Source of the DNA: Mycobacterium sp. E3198
Lineage (GTDB): Bacteria; Actinomycetota; Actinomycetes; Mycobacteriales; Mycobacteriaceae
Length of the DNA stretch: 64,000 nt
Reading direction: 5' to 3'
Assembly (NCBI RefSeq): GCF_001667015.1
Contig: NZ_LZIS01000066.1
Location: 1 to 64,000, forward strand
Shown: in pieces, positions 45,600 through 54,736 of the stretch
Layout of the letters: the number at the start of each line of letters is the position of its first letter
Numbering within the stretch: position 1 is the first letter of the stretch
Made by a program: the position numbers and the translations under genes
Notes under the pieces: generated by a model
Databases searched by the model: none
The model's input: only the letters and a program-made list of their open reading frames with translations
Told to the model about the DNA's origin: nothing

Positions 45600-46445
45600 G
45601 TGAAGGGATGCGGCGTGCAGCTTTCTTTCGACAACCGGACGTACCTGGTGACCGGTGGTGGCAGCGGGATCGGCAAGGGGGTCGCGGCCGGGCTGGTGGC
45701 GTCCGGGGCGTCCGTCATGATCGTCGGCCGCAGCCCCGATCGGCTGGCGGCGGCCGTCAAGGAGATCGAGGTGCTCAAGGCGGACGGCTCGATTCGGTAT
45801 GAGCCCGCCGACATCACCAACGAGGAGGAGGCCGCTCGCGCGGTCGACGCGGCCACGGCCTGGCACGGCCGACTCCACGGGGTCGTGCATTGCGCGGGTG
45901 GGTCGGAGACCATCGGGCCGATCACCCAGATCGACTCGGAGGCCTGGCGCCGCACGGTCGACCTGAACGTCAACGGCACCATGTACGTGCTCAAGCACGC
46001 CGCCCGCGAGCTGGTGCGCGGCGGCGGCGGATCGTTCGTCGGGATCTCCTCGATCGCGGCCAGCAACACCCACCGGTGGTTCGGCGCCTACGGCGTCACC
46101 AAGTCGGCCGTCGACCACATGATGCAGCTGGCCGCCGACGAACTCGGCCCGTCGTGGGTGCGGGTCAACAGCATCCGCCCGGGCCTGATCCGCACGGATT
46201 TGGTCGTGCCCATCACGGAATCGCCCGAGCTGAGCGCGGACTACCGGCACTGCACGCCGCTGCCGCGGGTGGGGGAGGTCGAGGACGTCGCGAACCTGGC
46301 GATGTTCTTGCTGTCCGACGCGGCCAGCTGGATCACCGGGCAATGCATCAACGTCGACGGCGGCCACCTCCTGCGGCGCGGCCCGGACTTCTCCGCGATG
46401 CTGGAACCCGCGTTCGGTGCCGAGGGATTACGCGGAGTGGTCTGA
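45600..46445 (+). CDS. Short-chain dehydrogenase/reductase under a KstR site
   Basis: An SDR of 281 residues from the GTG at 45600, or 276 from the GTG at 45615, which has gaagggatg before it. Cofactor loop TGGGSGIGKG, and catalytic Ser with YGVTK. The leaderless geometry favours 45600 (9 nt after the operator). Substrate unknown; the operator suggests a sterol or propionate-linked acyl compound. Its end overlaps the convergent beta-hydroxyacid dehydrogenase-like gene by 18 bp. Confidence 0.85.
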   Translation: MKGCGVQLSFDNRTYLVTGGGSGIGKGVAAGLVASGASVMIVGRSPDRLAAAVKEIEVLKADGSIRYEPADITNEEEAARAVDAATAWHGRLHGVVHCAGGSETIGPITQIDSEAWRRTVDLNVNGTMYVLKHAARELVRGGGGSFVGISSIAASNTHRWFGAYGVTKSAVDHMMQLAADELGPSWVRVNSIRPGLIRTDLVVPITESPELSADYRHCTPLPRVGEVEDVANLAMFLLSDAASWITGQCINVDGGHLLRRGPDFSAMLEPAFGAEGLRGVV

Positions 46446-47318
46446 GCTTCCGGCGTCCCGGGCGGCGAGGGTGGCCAATGCCGACCAGTCCAACTGGCCG
46501 CCGCCCGTCGCCACCAAAGTCAGGAAGCGGTCCCGCAGCAGGCTGGCCACCGGCAGCGGCACCTCGAGCTGCTCGCCGGCCGCGAGGACCAGCCGGACAT
46601 CCTTGAGGCCCAGGCTCGCCGCGAAGCCGGCCGGCTCGAACTCCTGACGCGCGATCAGCCCGCCGTAGGTCTGATACGCCGGCGCGGCGAACAACGTCGA
46701 CGTGAGGATGTCGACGTACTGCTGCCGGTCGACACCGGCCTTGGACACCAGCGCCACGGCCTCGGCGATCGTTTCGATCGCCGACGCGAGCAGGAAGTTG
46801 CCGCTGAGCTTCACCAGATTGGCGGTGTGCGGCTGCTCGGACACCACGAAGGTGCGCTGGCCGATCGCGTCGAACAGCGGCTGCACTGGCTGCAGCACCT
46901 CCGGGGCGCCCGCGGCGATCACGAAAAGCTTTGCCGCAGTGGCCGCTTCGGGCCTACCGAACACCGGCGCGGCGGCATAGCGCTGGCCGGCGTCGGCGTG
47001 CGCGGCGGCGAGGCGCTCCGACAGCGCGACGCTGATGGTGCTCGACGACACGTGCATGGCCCCGGCCGGCAGCGACGCCACGATCCCGTCGGGGCCGAGC
47101 GCGACGGCCTCGACGGCCCGGTCGTCGGCCAGCATGGTGAACACCACCTCGGCCCGGCACGCCTGCGCCACGGTGTCCGCCGCGGTCGCGCCCCGCTGCA
47201 CGAGGCCTTCGGTCTTGCCGGGGGAGCGGTTGTACACGGCCACGCGGTGACCCGCGGCGACCAGGTTCGCCGCCATGCCCTGACCCATGTTTCCCAGGCC
47301 GATGAATCCGATGTCCAT
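46428..47318 (-). CDS. Beta-hydroxyacid dehydrogenase/imine reductase-family protein
   Basis: A 296-residue NAD(P)-dependent enzyme of the 3-hydroxyisobutyrate dehydrogenase family. Rossmann motif GFIGLGNMGQGM at residues 4-15; SSST substrate loop; the catalytic Lys in KLSGNFLL. The ATG at 47318 begins MDIGFIG, a typical start. Divergent from an SDR with only 19 bp between starts. Substrate unknown. Confidence 0.85.
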   Translation of the reverse strand: MDIGFIGLGNMGQGMAANLVAAGHRVAVYNRSPGKTEGLVQRGATAADTVAQACRAEVVFTMLADDRAVEAVALGPDGIVASLPAGAMHVSSSTISVALSERLAAAHADAGQRYAAAPVFGRPEAATAAKLFVIAAGAPEVLQPVQPLFDAIGQRTFVVSEQPHTANLVKLSGNFLLASAIETIAEAVALVSKAGVDRQQYVDILTSTLFAAPAYQTYGGLIARQEFEPAGFAASLGLKDVRLVLAAGEQLEVPLPVASLLRDRFLTLVATGGGQLDWSALATLAARDAGSSDHSA

Positions 47319-47337
47319 GTCATACACTCTGCCTTCT

Positions 47338-48129
47338 ATGAAGCGACTCGAGGGCAAGCGGATCCTGGTGACCGGCGCCGCGTCGGGGATCGGTCAGGCG
47401 ACCGCGTTGCGGTTGCTCGACGAGGGCGCGACGGTGGCGGCCTCCGACGTCGCCGAGGACGGCCTGGCCCGGACGAAGGCGCTGGCGGAGGAGGCGGCGA
47501 CCGCCGACCGCCTCACCACCATGGCCATGGACGTCGCCGCCGAGGAGTCGGTGATCGACGGCGTTCGCCGGGCCGTCGAGACCCTCGACGGCCTGGATTC
47601 GCTGGTCAACGCGGCGGGCATCTTGCGCGCCGCGCACACGCACGAGACCAGCCTCGAACTGTGGAATCGGATCGTCGGCATCAACCTCACCGGGACCTTC
47701 CTCGTGGTCCGCGAGGCCCTCGGGGCCCTGCTGGCGAATCCGCGCAGCGCGATCGTGAACTTCAGCTCGACGTCGGCCTCGTTCGCCCATCCGTACATGG
47801 CGGCCTACGCGGCGAGCAAGGGCGGCATCCAGGCCTTCACGCATTCGTTGGCGCTCGAATACGCCAAGCAGGGGCTGCGCGCGGCGTGCGTGGCGCCGGG
47901 CAGCATCAAGTCCGGAATCACCGATGCCACCGGGGGATACATCCCCACAGATGCCGACTGGTCATTGTTCCCGAGGCTCATGCCCATCCTGCCCACGACC
48001 GTCGAATCCAGCGGGGCCGGAATGGCCGAGCCCAGCGCGATCGCCGGCGTCATCGCGATGCTGGTGTCCGATGACGGCGCCTGGATCACCGGCACCGAGA
48101 TCCGCATCGACGGCGGCACGCACGCCTAG
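47338..48129 (+). CDS. Short-chain dehydrogenase/reductase
   Basis: A 263-residue classical SDR: TGAASGIGQA, NAAG, Ser in NFSSTSA, YAASK and the C-terminal GTEIRIDGG. The ATG at 47338 is chosen because longer frames read into the divergent gene. The 19 bp to the divergent start leave no room for two leadered promoters. Convergent with cpsA (11 bp). Confidence 0.87.
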   Translation: MKRLEGKRILVTGAASGIGQATALRLLDEGATVAASDVAEDGLARTKALAEEAATADRLTTMAMDVAAEESVIDGVRRAVETLDGLDSLVNAAGILRAAHTHETSLELWNRIVGINLTGTFLVVREALGALLANPRSAIVNFSSTSASFAHPYMAAYAASKGGIQAFTHSLALEYAKQGLRAACVAPGSIKSGITDATGGYIPTDADWSLFPRLMPILPTTVESSGAGMAEPSAIAGVIAMLVSDDGAWITGTEIRIDGGTHA

Positions 48130-48140
48130 CCGCGGCGCCG

Positions 48141-49706
48141 CTAGTTGACGCAGGGCACCCCGCCGCCGTCGATCGGCTTCCCTTGATCGGGCGTCGGATA
48201 GGTCGTGGTGGTGCCGTTGTAGTAATACGTGTTGGACTTGCTGGTCGTGGTGGTGGTGGTGGTCGTTGTCGTGTCGTCCATCGTGGTGTCGTCCTGGGCC
48301 GGCAGCGAGAAGTTGGTGTCCACGGTCACCCGGATGTGCCCGGGCTGCACGGCGGCGTTGGGCTGCTTGGGCGCGTCGAGGCCGAGCAGGGTGGCCACGT
48401 TGCGCGCGTCGGTCTCCGCGCCGGCGCCGTATTCGATGGTGGTGGCGGTCGGTTCACCCGAATTGCGGTCGCGCACTTGACCGGCGGTGTAGCCGTGCTT
48501 CTTCAGCGCGCGGGACACCTCGGTGGCCATCCCGCTCACGCTGCCGGCATTGACCACGTCGACGACGGTTGACGGGCTGGGTTTGGCGGCGGTGGTGGCG
48601 GGCGTGGTCGACGGCTGTGGTGCGCCGATCGCCTGGGCCACCTCGGCTTTGATCGCGGCCGGGTCGATGATGTTCACGTCCTGACCGTCGATGTTGTCGT
48701 AGCGCACGACGGGCAGCGTCCGGAATTCGACGTTGCCGCTGGAGAACAGCGTGCCCAGGCGCTGAATCAGTTCCTCGTCCCAGCCGGAGGACAGCACCAC
48801 ATCCTTGCGCGCCACGGCCATCAAGCTCTTGAGCTTGTCCAGGTTCGTGAAGGTGCCCGAGGCCTGCAGCTCCTGCATGACCGACGAGATGAACGCCTGC
48901 TGCCGGTGGGTGCGGTCCAGGTCCCCGTTTTCCAGGCCGTGCCGCTGCCGGACGAACGAAAGCGCTTGGGAGGCATCCAGTGTCTGCCGCCCGGCCGGGA
49001 AGTCGGCGCCCGAATACGAGTCGTAGACCGCGTGATTCAGGCAGACTTCCACACCGCCCAGCGATTGGGCCAGGTCGTAGAAACCGGCCAAGTTGACCTC
49101 GGCGAAGTAGTCGATCGGGACGCCGGTGAGGCTGCGCACCGCGCGCAGGGTCGCCGCCCGGCCCGCCTCCCGGCCCTTGGTCTCGAGTTCCTTCTGACTG
49201 CTGGTGCCCTGATTGGCGAGCTTGTTCGCGACGTATTGCTTGGTCAGCCCGTACGCCTCTTTGATTTTGATGTGGTTGTATCCCGGAACGCCGTTGAACG
49301 CCACCCAGTCGTCGCGCGGGATCGAGAAGGCGACGACCTTGTTGTCGGCACCGATGTGCACCAGGATCAGCGTGTTGGTGTTGTAGCCGCCGTCGTCGGA
49401 ATCGCCGGCGTGCAAATGCTTCAGGATCGAGTAGGGCAGATCGTTGCCGTCCTGGTCTTTGCGCGAGTCCAGCCCGATGAGCAAGATGTTCATGTTGTCG
49501 CCACTGGAACGCGGATCCTCCGCCGACAGCGCGTCGGAGACCGTGATGCCGCCCAGCGCCCCGTGGGCCACGTAGTACCCGGCCCCGGTCATCAGGATGG
49601 CCCCCACCGACACCAGCGTCATCAACCCGCGCGTCAGTCCCTTGCGGAGGCGCGACGGTTGGGTAACGGCCCGATGGCGGCGATGCGCGCCGCCTGAGCG
49701 TGCCAT
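48141..49706 (-). CDS. cpsA: LytR-CpsA-Psr ligase CpsA
   Basis: A 521-residue LCP protein. It has a cytoplasmic N-terminus with a membrane helix (about 25-48), the LCP domain (about 75-240: NILLIGLDSR, IPRDD, DYFAEVN), and a LytR_C domain (about 370-450). Near the C-terminus is a run of about ten Thr. LCP enzymes attach arabinogalactan to peptidoglycan. ATG at 49706; a TTG one codon earlier is possible. Matches Rv3484. Confidence 0.93.
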   Translation of the reverse strand: MARSGGAHRRHRAVTQPSRLRKGLTRGLMTLVSVGAILMTGAGYYVAHGALGGITVSDALSAEDPRSSGDNMNILLIGLDSRKDQDGNDLPYSILKHLHAGDSDDGGYNTNTLILVHIGADNKVVAFSIPRDDWVAFNGVPGYNHIKIKEAYGLTKQYVANKLANQGTSSQKELETKGREAGRAATLRAVRSLTGVPIDYFAEVNLAGFYDLAQSLGGVEVCLNHAVYDSYSGADFPAGRQTLDASQALSFVRQRHGLENGDLDRTHRQQAFISSVMQELQASGTFTNLDKLKSLMAVARKDVVLSSGWDEELIQRLGTLFSSGNVEFRTLPVVRYDNIDGQDVNIIDPAAIKAEVAQAIGAPQPSTTPATTAAKPSPSTVVDVVNAGSVSGMATEVSRALKKHGYTAGQVRDRNSGEPTATTIEYGAGAETDARNVATLLGLDAPKQPNAAVQPGHIRVTVDTNFSLPAQDDTTMDDTTTTTTTTTTSKSNTYYYNGTTTTYPTPDQGKPIDGGGVPCVN

Positions 49707-50052
49707 CAAAAACCTCGTCCTTTTACCAGCGCACCACCCGGCACCGCAACGGCGGTTTGCGGTGATGTCGCTTGCAGCATGCCGTCAAGTATGCGTTAGC
49801 TTGCTGTGAACCCCCCAATTGAGCGGGTTGATGTAACGAGGCTCACCCGCCGCCGGCCGCCCCGCTTCGTCGCGTCGATTCGGCCGCTACCAGCGGCTTT
49901 GCGCACAATCTGCCGGCCCGTGCCGCGCCGTCGTGCCGGGATCGAACCCAACCCGTTACCAATTTGGCATTCCGCGTCGAGTTGTTGCGCGAAATGTGCG
50001 CGGAATTTCGGCCAACTGGTCGACGTTCGCGATGCGGGTGGTCGAACGCCAT
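49707..50052. other. Intergenic gap, no gene seen
   Basis: This 346-bp stretch holds the divergent-free upstream region of cpsA (aaaaggacgagg ribosome site at its left edge) and the 3' flank of the next small secreted gene. Short ORFs on both strands have no start signals or plausible content. A ttcgatcc-like T-loop does not fold into a tRNA. Confidence 0.55.
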
Positions 50053-50427
50053 TCAGCAATACGGATATTCAATGTGCCATCGGCCGTTCACATAGTCGGC
50101 CCGATACTGACCGCCCAGTTGAGGATTCGCATCGCGAATGAACCCGGAACCGCCGGCGTAGGGCGCGAAACCAGGCGGATCCCAGGTGACGGACTGGGGG
50201 TTGGGCGGCAAATCGGGCGTGCAGGTGAGCTGCTTCTCGACGTAGCCGTCGATGATCCTCTGCTCGGCGGTGGCTTGATCGCCGGCGTCGGGCGGAGGGT
50301 CGGCGGGGCAGAAAGACGCTGTGCGACAGAGGTTTTGGCGTACATCGACGAGCGTCATATCGCCGGCGGGGGTGGCGGCCATCGAGGCGACGATCACGAA
50401 CAGTGCCGCTGCCGCACGTACCCACAT
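50053..50427 (-). CDS. Small secreted protein, unknown
   Basis: A 124-residue protein with a clear signal peptide (about 1-21, cleaved near ATPAG). The mature part is Pro-rich in the middle and has four Cys: C34, C40, C69 and one at the C-terminus (PYC). Ribosome site ggagg before the ATG. Follows another small membrane/secreted gene on the same strand. No domain recognised. Confidence 0.65.
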   Translation of the reverse strand: MWVRAAAALFVIVASMAATPAGDMTLVDVRQNLCRTASFCPADPPPDAGDQATAEQRIIDGYVEKQLTCTPDLPPNPQSVTWDPPGFAPYAGGSGFIRDANPQLGGQYRADYVNGRWHIEYPYC

Positions 50428-50443
50428 GGTGGCCTCCAGCTGC

Positions 50444-50737
50444 CTATCGGGGCCTGACCAGGTCCTCGCCGGACGCGTAATACCAGCGAATATTCGAGCC
50501 CGCGACGATTTCGGCGAGGTATACGCCGAGCGGTTCTACCTCGTAGTAATAGTGAACGTTGCCCTGCGGGTCCACTGCCGAGGCGCACGAAAGGCCCGGG
50601 GCGCCGCACCGTTGCTTCACCGGTATCGCCAGGACGGCGATGAACAACATGACGGCAATCACCAGCGTCAGCGGCGCGCCGCCCAGTCCGCGACGGGTCC
50701 GCGCGGGATGGGTCACGTTCGGAGTGTAGGGGCTCAC
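50444..50737 (-). CDS. Small membrane-anchored protein, unknown
   Basis: A 97-residue protein with one N-terminal hydrophobic segment (about 22-40) that is a signal anchor or signal peptide, then a short domain with two Cys (QRCGAPGLSCAS). GTG starts at 50737 or 50716; neither has a strong ribosome site. Spaced 16 bp before the small secreted gene, so co-transcription is likely. Unknown function. Confidence 0.6.
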   Translation of the reverse strand: MSPYTPNVTHPARTRRGLGGAPLTLVIAVMLFIAVLAIPVKQRCGAPGLSCASAVDPQGNVHYYYEVEPLGVYLAEIVAGSNIRWYYASGEDLVRPR

Positions 50738-50781
50738 AAATCGACGTGCCCCGCCACGCGCCGCACTAGGGTCTGCTGGCT

Positions 50782-51927
50782 ATGGCCACAGTCAACGCGC
50801 ACGCGCCGTCGCCGCACACCCGGGTCGAGGTGCTGGGCAACATCGGGCCCAACTGGTTCGCCGCGGTCATGGGCACCGGCATCGTGGCCACCGCGGGCGC
50901 CACGCTGCCGGTCCACATCGTGGGGCTGCGGGCGTTCGCCCAAGTGGTCTGGGTGATCGCAGCGGGGCTGCTGACAGTGTTGATCGTCCTGGTGGGCGGT
51001 CACTGGTTGCGCCACCCCACCGTGGCGCGCACTCACGCGCGTAATCCGCAGATGGCCCATTTCTACGGTGCGGCGCCCATGGCGCTGCTGACGGTCGGCG
51101 GGGGAGCGGTGCTCGTCGGCTCCGATCTGATCGGTGAACGCGTCGCCGTCGACCTCGACTGGGCGCTCTGGGCGGGCGGTACGCTCGGTGGGCTGTTCAC
51201 CGCGGTCAGCATCCCGTTTCTCATGTTCACCCAGCACGACGTCGAGCCGGACGCGGCGTTCGGCGGATGGTTGATGCCGGTCGTTCCGCCCATGGTGTCG
51301 GCGGCGACGGGCGCGTTGCTGCTTCCACACATGGCGGCGGGCGCCGGGCGAGAGACCATGCTCTACGGCTGCTACGCGATGTTCGGGCTGTCGCTGATCG
51401 CCTCGTTGAACATCATCGCGATGATCTGGTCCCGGCTGGTGCTGTACGGCACCTCCGGCACCGCGCGCGTGCCCACCCTATGGATCGTGCTCGGCCCGCT
51501 CGGCCAATCCATCACTGCCGCAGGGCTTCTCGGGGCGACCGCGCCGCTTGCCGTCAAGCCGGAAGTGGCCGAGGACATGGACGCGTTCGCGATCCTTTAC
51601 GGGGTTCCGGTGTGGGGGTTCGCGATGCTGTGGATCGCGCTGGCCGCCTCACTCACGGTGCGGACCCTCCGACGGGGCATGCCGTTCGCCCTCACCTGGT
51701 GGAGTCTGACCTTTCCGGTGGGCACCTTCGTCACGGGCACCGCGCAGCTCGCCGCGCACACGCATCTGCCGGCGTTCAAGGCGACCGCGACCATCGCCTA
51801 CGCCGGTTTGCTGTTCACCTGGTTTCTGGTGGCCGCCCGCACCGCGCGGGGAAGCCTGCGCGGCAATCTGCTCAAGCTGGCGCCCAGCAGCGCACCCGTC
51901 AAGGCCAGCAAGCAGCGCCTCTCCTAG
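50782..51927 (+). CDS. TDT-family (TehA/Mae1-type) transporter
   Basis: A 381-residue integral membrane protein with about ten helices, in the tellurite-resistance/dicarboxylate transporter family. The GPNWFAAVMGTGIVA entry and the regular hydrophobic segments fit. Transport of C4-dicarboxylate, sulfite or anion is a family-level guess. The ATG at 50782 is 45 bp from the divergent small gene. Confidence 0.85.
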   Translation: MATVNAHAPSPHTRVEVLGNIGPNWFAAVMGTGIVATAGATLPVHIVGLRAFAQVVWVIAAGLLTVLIVLVGGHWLRHPTVARTHARNPQMAHFYGAAPMALLTVGGGAVLVGSDLIGERVAVDLDWALWAGGTLGGLFTAVSIPFLMFTQHDVEPDAAFGGWLMPVVPPMVSAATGALLLPHMAAGAGRETMLYGCYAMFGLSLIASLNIIAMIWSRLVLYGTSGTARVPTLWIVLGPLGQSITAAGLLGATAPLAVKPEVAEDMDAFAILYGVPVWGFAMLWIALAASLTVRTLRRGMPFALTWWSLTFPVGTFVTGTAQLAAHTHLPAFKATATIAYAGLLFTWFLVAARTARGSLRGNLLKLAPSSAPVKASKQRLS

Positions 51928-52025
51928 TCGGGCCGGGTTGATCCGGCGGATCGCCAAGTTCTCCGGAGGGGACCAATACCTCACGGAAGCGCCGGGAGAT
52001 TGCGAGGTCGTCTTACTATCTCCTG

Positions 52026-52901
52026 ATGACGAGCGCACCTGAAACGTTTTCGACCCGGGGGACCGGCGGTGTTCGCATCGTCGCCGACCGGCTGGGCGAT
52101 CCCCAAGCGCGCGCCGTGGTGTTTCTGCACGGTGGCGGGCAGACCCGCCGCTCCTGGGCCAAGGCGGCGGCGGCCGTGGCCAACCGCGGCTGGCAGGCCG
52201 TCACCATCGACCTGCGCGGCCACGGGGAATCCGACTGGTCCAGCGAGGGTGACTATCGCGTGGTCAGCTTCGCCGCGGACGTGCAAGAGGTGCTGCGCAC
52301 TCTGCCGTCGCGCCCGGTGTTGGTCGGCGCGTCCCTGGGTGGCTTCACCTCGATGCTGCTGGAAGGCGAGCTCTCCCCGGGCACCGCCAGCGCCGTCGTC
52401 CTGGTCGACATCGTGCCCAACATGGAGCAGTCCGGGGCAACCCGCATCCATAACTTCATGTCCGACCGGGTGGAGTCCGGCTTCGGCTCACTCGAAGAGG
52501 TGGCGGACGCGATTGCCGAATACAACCCGCACCGGCCCCGGCCCACCGACCTCGACGGACTGACCGCCAACCTGCGCCGCCGCGGCGATCGCTGGTACTG
52601 GCACTGGGATCCGCAGTTCATCAGCGGCACCGCGCCGTACCCCCCGTTCGAGGTCACCGACGCCGATCGGATGCACGCGGCCGTCGACGCGATCCTGCGT
52701 AATGGCGTGCCGATGCTGTTGATTCGGGGTCAGGTGAGCGACCTGGTCAGCCAGGAGCGCGCCGACGAGTTCCTCGCGCGCTTCCCCCAGGTCGAGTTCA
52801 CCGATGTGCGCGGCGCGGGACACATGGTCGCCGGCGACCGCAACGACATCTTCGCCGAGGCTGTCCTGGGTTTCCTTGGCCGGCATGTGGACGCCGGGTG
52901 A
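52026..52901 (+). CDS. Alpha/beta hydrolase
   Basis: A 291-residue alpha/beta hydrolase. Oxyanion HGGGQ, nucleophile elbow GASLGG, and a catalytic His in GAGHMV near the end. Lipase, esterase or dehalogenase-like; substrate unknown. No signal peptide. Convergent with the SHOCT protein, 12 bp apart. Confidence 0.85.
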   Translation: MTSAPETFSTRGTGGVRIVADRLGDPQARAVVFLHGGGQTRRSWAKAAAAVANRGWQAVTIDLRGHGESDWSSEGDYRVVSFAADVQEVLRTLPSRPVLVGASLGGFTSMLLEGELSPGTASAVVLVDIVPNMEQSGATRIHNFMSDRVESGFGSLEEVADAIAEYNPHRPRPTDLDGLTANLRRRGDRWYWHWDPQFISGTAPYPPFEVTDADRMHAAVDAILRNGVPMLLIRGQVSDLVSQERADEFLARFPQVEFTDVRGAGHMVAGDRNDIFAEAVLGFLGRHVDAG

Positions 52902-52913
52902 CACGCGTACCGC

Positions 52914-53402
52914 CTACTGCCCGAGCAGTTTTCGCTTCTGCGCCTCGTACTCGTCGGCGGTGAGCTCGCCCCGGTCCCGCAGGTTCATCAGCTCGGTGAG
53001 CCGGTCCACCGGACTGCGGGCCTGTTCTTCCAGCCATCGCTCGCGCATCGCGAAAGTCGCTTGCCGGGCGGCGTTTTGGGCCTCGGGGGAGCGATCCAGG
53101 ATGACCTTGTGCTGATCGGAAGGGTCGTAGAGCACCGCGACCACGGTGTTGAGCCACGGCCGCTCCGCCTCCCAGAGCCAAGCCTCGATTCGGGCCTCGA
53201 ACGCGGGCGCATTCTGGGGCTGCACCCGGACCGTCATCGCCCAGAGGTCCGGCGTCGCCTGGGTAGGTGGGGTCTGATAGAAGGGGTCGTTGGTTTTGTA
53301 GAGGCCGGACATCGTGCGGCGGGTGGACAGCACGGTAGCCATCGCCGCCCGGCCCTGCCCGCGTAGTTTCCGCTCCAGCCGTCGGCCACCGATACCGAAC
53401 AC
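52914..53402 (-). CDS. SHOCT-domain protein
   Basis: A 162-residue soluble protein. The C-terminal 30 residues (DRLTELMNLRDRGELT...) form a SHOCT domain, a short helical module at C-termini of many bacterial proteins. The region before it is a novel domain. The GTG at 53402 has gtggagg upstream; a GTG at 53420 is also in frame. Divergent from the protease, 100 bp apart. Confidence 0.7.
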   Translation of the reverse strand: MFGIGGRRLERKLRGQGRAAMATVLSTRRTMSGLYKTNDPFYQTPPTQATPDLWAMTVRVQPQNAPAFEARIEAWLWEAERPWLNTVVAVLYDPSDQHKVILDRSPEAQNAARQATFAMRERWLEEQARSPVDRLTELMNLRDRGELTADEYEAQKRKLLGQ

Positions 53403-53502
53403 GCGTCCTCCACTTCGCACTGGATAACCCTGCGGCCAACGACGTCGAACCGAACCCAGTTGCTGCTGTTAACATGCTGCCCTACCCAAGAAGAGAGGCG
53501 GC

Positions 53503-54150
53503 GTGGGGTTGCGTTGGTTGCGAGGGTCGGGGGCGATCGCCGCCGTGGTCATTGCGGCGACGGTCCTGGCGCACCCCGTCCTGGCCGACCCGGGGGTGGC
53601 GCCGGGCATCAAGGTTGAGGACGAAAACAGCTCGTGCACAGCGGGCTTCGCGGCCCAAGGTGATGACGGCAGCTATTACCTCATGACCAGTGGGCACTGT
53701 GACCACCACGACGATTCGGTATGGACCTACGGCGATGACGTCCGGCTCGGAAGGATCACGGCCAGCGAGCAAGACGGCGACACGCGGGACGCCGCCATCA
53801 TCCATCTCAATCCGAACGTCGGCGCGCCGGACGGTCACGTCGGCGGCAAGTATCCGGTCCGGGATGTGTTGAGCGCGGCGCAGATTCAGGTCGGCATGCC
53901 GTTCTGCAAGATCGGCGCGGTCACCGGAGAGACGTGCGGGACCGTCAAGAGCGTGGAGAACGACGTCGTCGAGACCAGCGTCTACAGCCTCAACGGCGAC
54001 AGCGGCAGTCCCGGTTTCGTGAAGAACCCGGACGGCACCGCCAGCGCCGTGGGGCTGCTGACGTCTTCACCCGATGGTGACGATTACACGACGTACTTCG
54101 CGCTGGTGACCCCCCTGCTCGGCAAGTGGGGCCTGCGCGTCCTGGCCTGA
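53503..54150 (+). CDS. Secreted trypsin-like serine protease
   Basis: A 215-residue chymotrypsin-fold protease. Signal peptide about 1-28 (ends VLADPG). Catalytic triad: His in TSGHC, Asp in TRDAAI, Ser in NGDSGSPGF. Disulfide pairs are expected from SSCTAG/SGHC and FCKIG/ETCGT. Size and order resemble the Rv1815-type secreted protease. GTG start, placed by frame; no strong ribosome site was seen. Confidence 0.85.
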   Translation: MGLRWLRGSGAIAAVVIAATVLAHPVLADPGVAPGIKVEDENSSCTAGFAAQGDDGSYYLMTSGHCDHHDDSVWTYGDDVRLGRITASEQDGDTRDAAIIHLNPNVGAPDGHVGGKYPVRDVLSAAQIQVGMPFCKIGAVTGETCGTVKSVENDVVETSVYSLNGDSGSPGFVKNPDGTASAVGLLTSSPDGDDYTTYFALVTPLLGKWGLRVLA

Positions 54151-54231
54151 CCACCGGGCGCGAGAACCGACGTTTGCGAATGGTAGGAACGGGGAAAAGG
54201 TAGCGCACCAGCGACACGAAGGGGAGCACTA

Positions 54232-54702
54232 GTGAAGCGTGGGATCGTGGTCGGCGTAGCGGGCATGGCCGTGGCGGTCGCGGCGTGTGCCGGTTGTTCG
54301 AGCAACAAGTCCAGCACCGGAGCCTCAACGAGTTCGGGGGCGCCGGCGGCGTCGGGCCCTCAGCTCACGGTCGATGGTCAAAATCAAAACGTCAGCGGCC
54401 AGGTCACGTGCAACACGGCCAATGGCGTGGTCACCATCGGAATCGGTGACGCGACAGCCGGTATCGGCGCCGTGCTCAGCACCGACAATCCGCCGATCGT
54501 TCATTCCGTCGGGCTGGGCAGCGTCAACGGCATCGCGCTAGGCTTCTCCGACGCCGCTCCGAACCAGGCCAGCAACGCGGGGGCCGCGGTCAACGGCAAG
54601 TCCTACGCGATCAAGGGCACGGCGACGGGTACCGACATGAGCGACCCGCAGCAGCCGAAGACGGTGACCAAGCCATTTGAGCTGGACGTGACCTGCCCGT
54701 AG
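54232..54702 (+). CDS. LpqH-family lipoprotein
   Basis: A 156-residue lipoprotein with a lipobox ending at Cys22 (ACAGC), followed by SSNKSSTG and an Ala/Ser/Gly linker. The rest follows LpqH (19-kDa antigen) along its length, including VHSVGLG, GTATGTD and the TKPFELDVTC end. It is a paralogue of LpqH by context: LpqH proper maps elsewhere in M. tuberculosis. GTG start; a ribosome site gaagggg lies upstream. Confidence 0.87.
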   Translation: MKRGIVVGVAGMAVAVAACAGCSSNKSSTGASTSSGAPAASGPQLTVDGQNQNVSGQVTCNTANGVVTIGIGDATAGIGAVLSTDNPPIVHSVGLGSVNGIALGFSDAAPNQASNAGAAVNGKSYAIKGTATGTDMSDPQQPKTVTKPFELDVTCP

Positions 54703-54736
54703 CGCAGGCACCGACACCCAAGAGGGGACGCATTCC

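Noticed and set aside
49935..49965. tRNA T-loop-like ttcgatcc on the minus strand
   Set aside because: No 5-bp T stem, acceptor stem or anticodon arm can be paired around it.
49796..50141. Two short ORFs on opposite strands in the cpsA upstream gap
   Set aside because: Arg-rich, no ribosome sites, overlapping each other and one running into the next gene.
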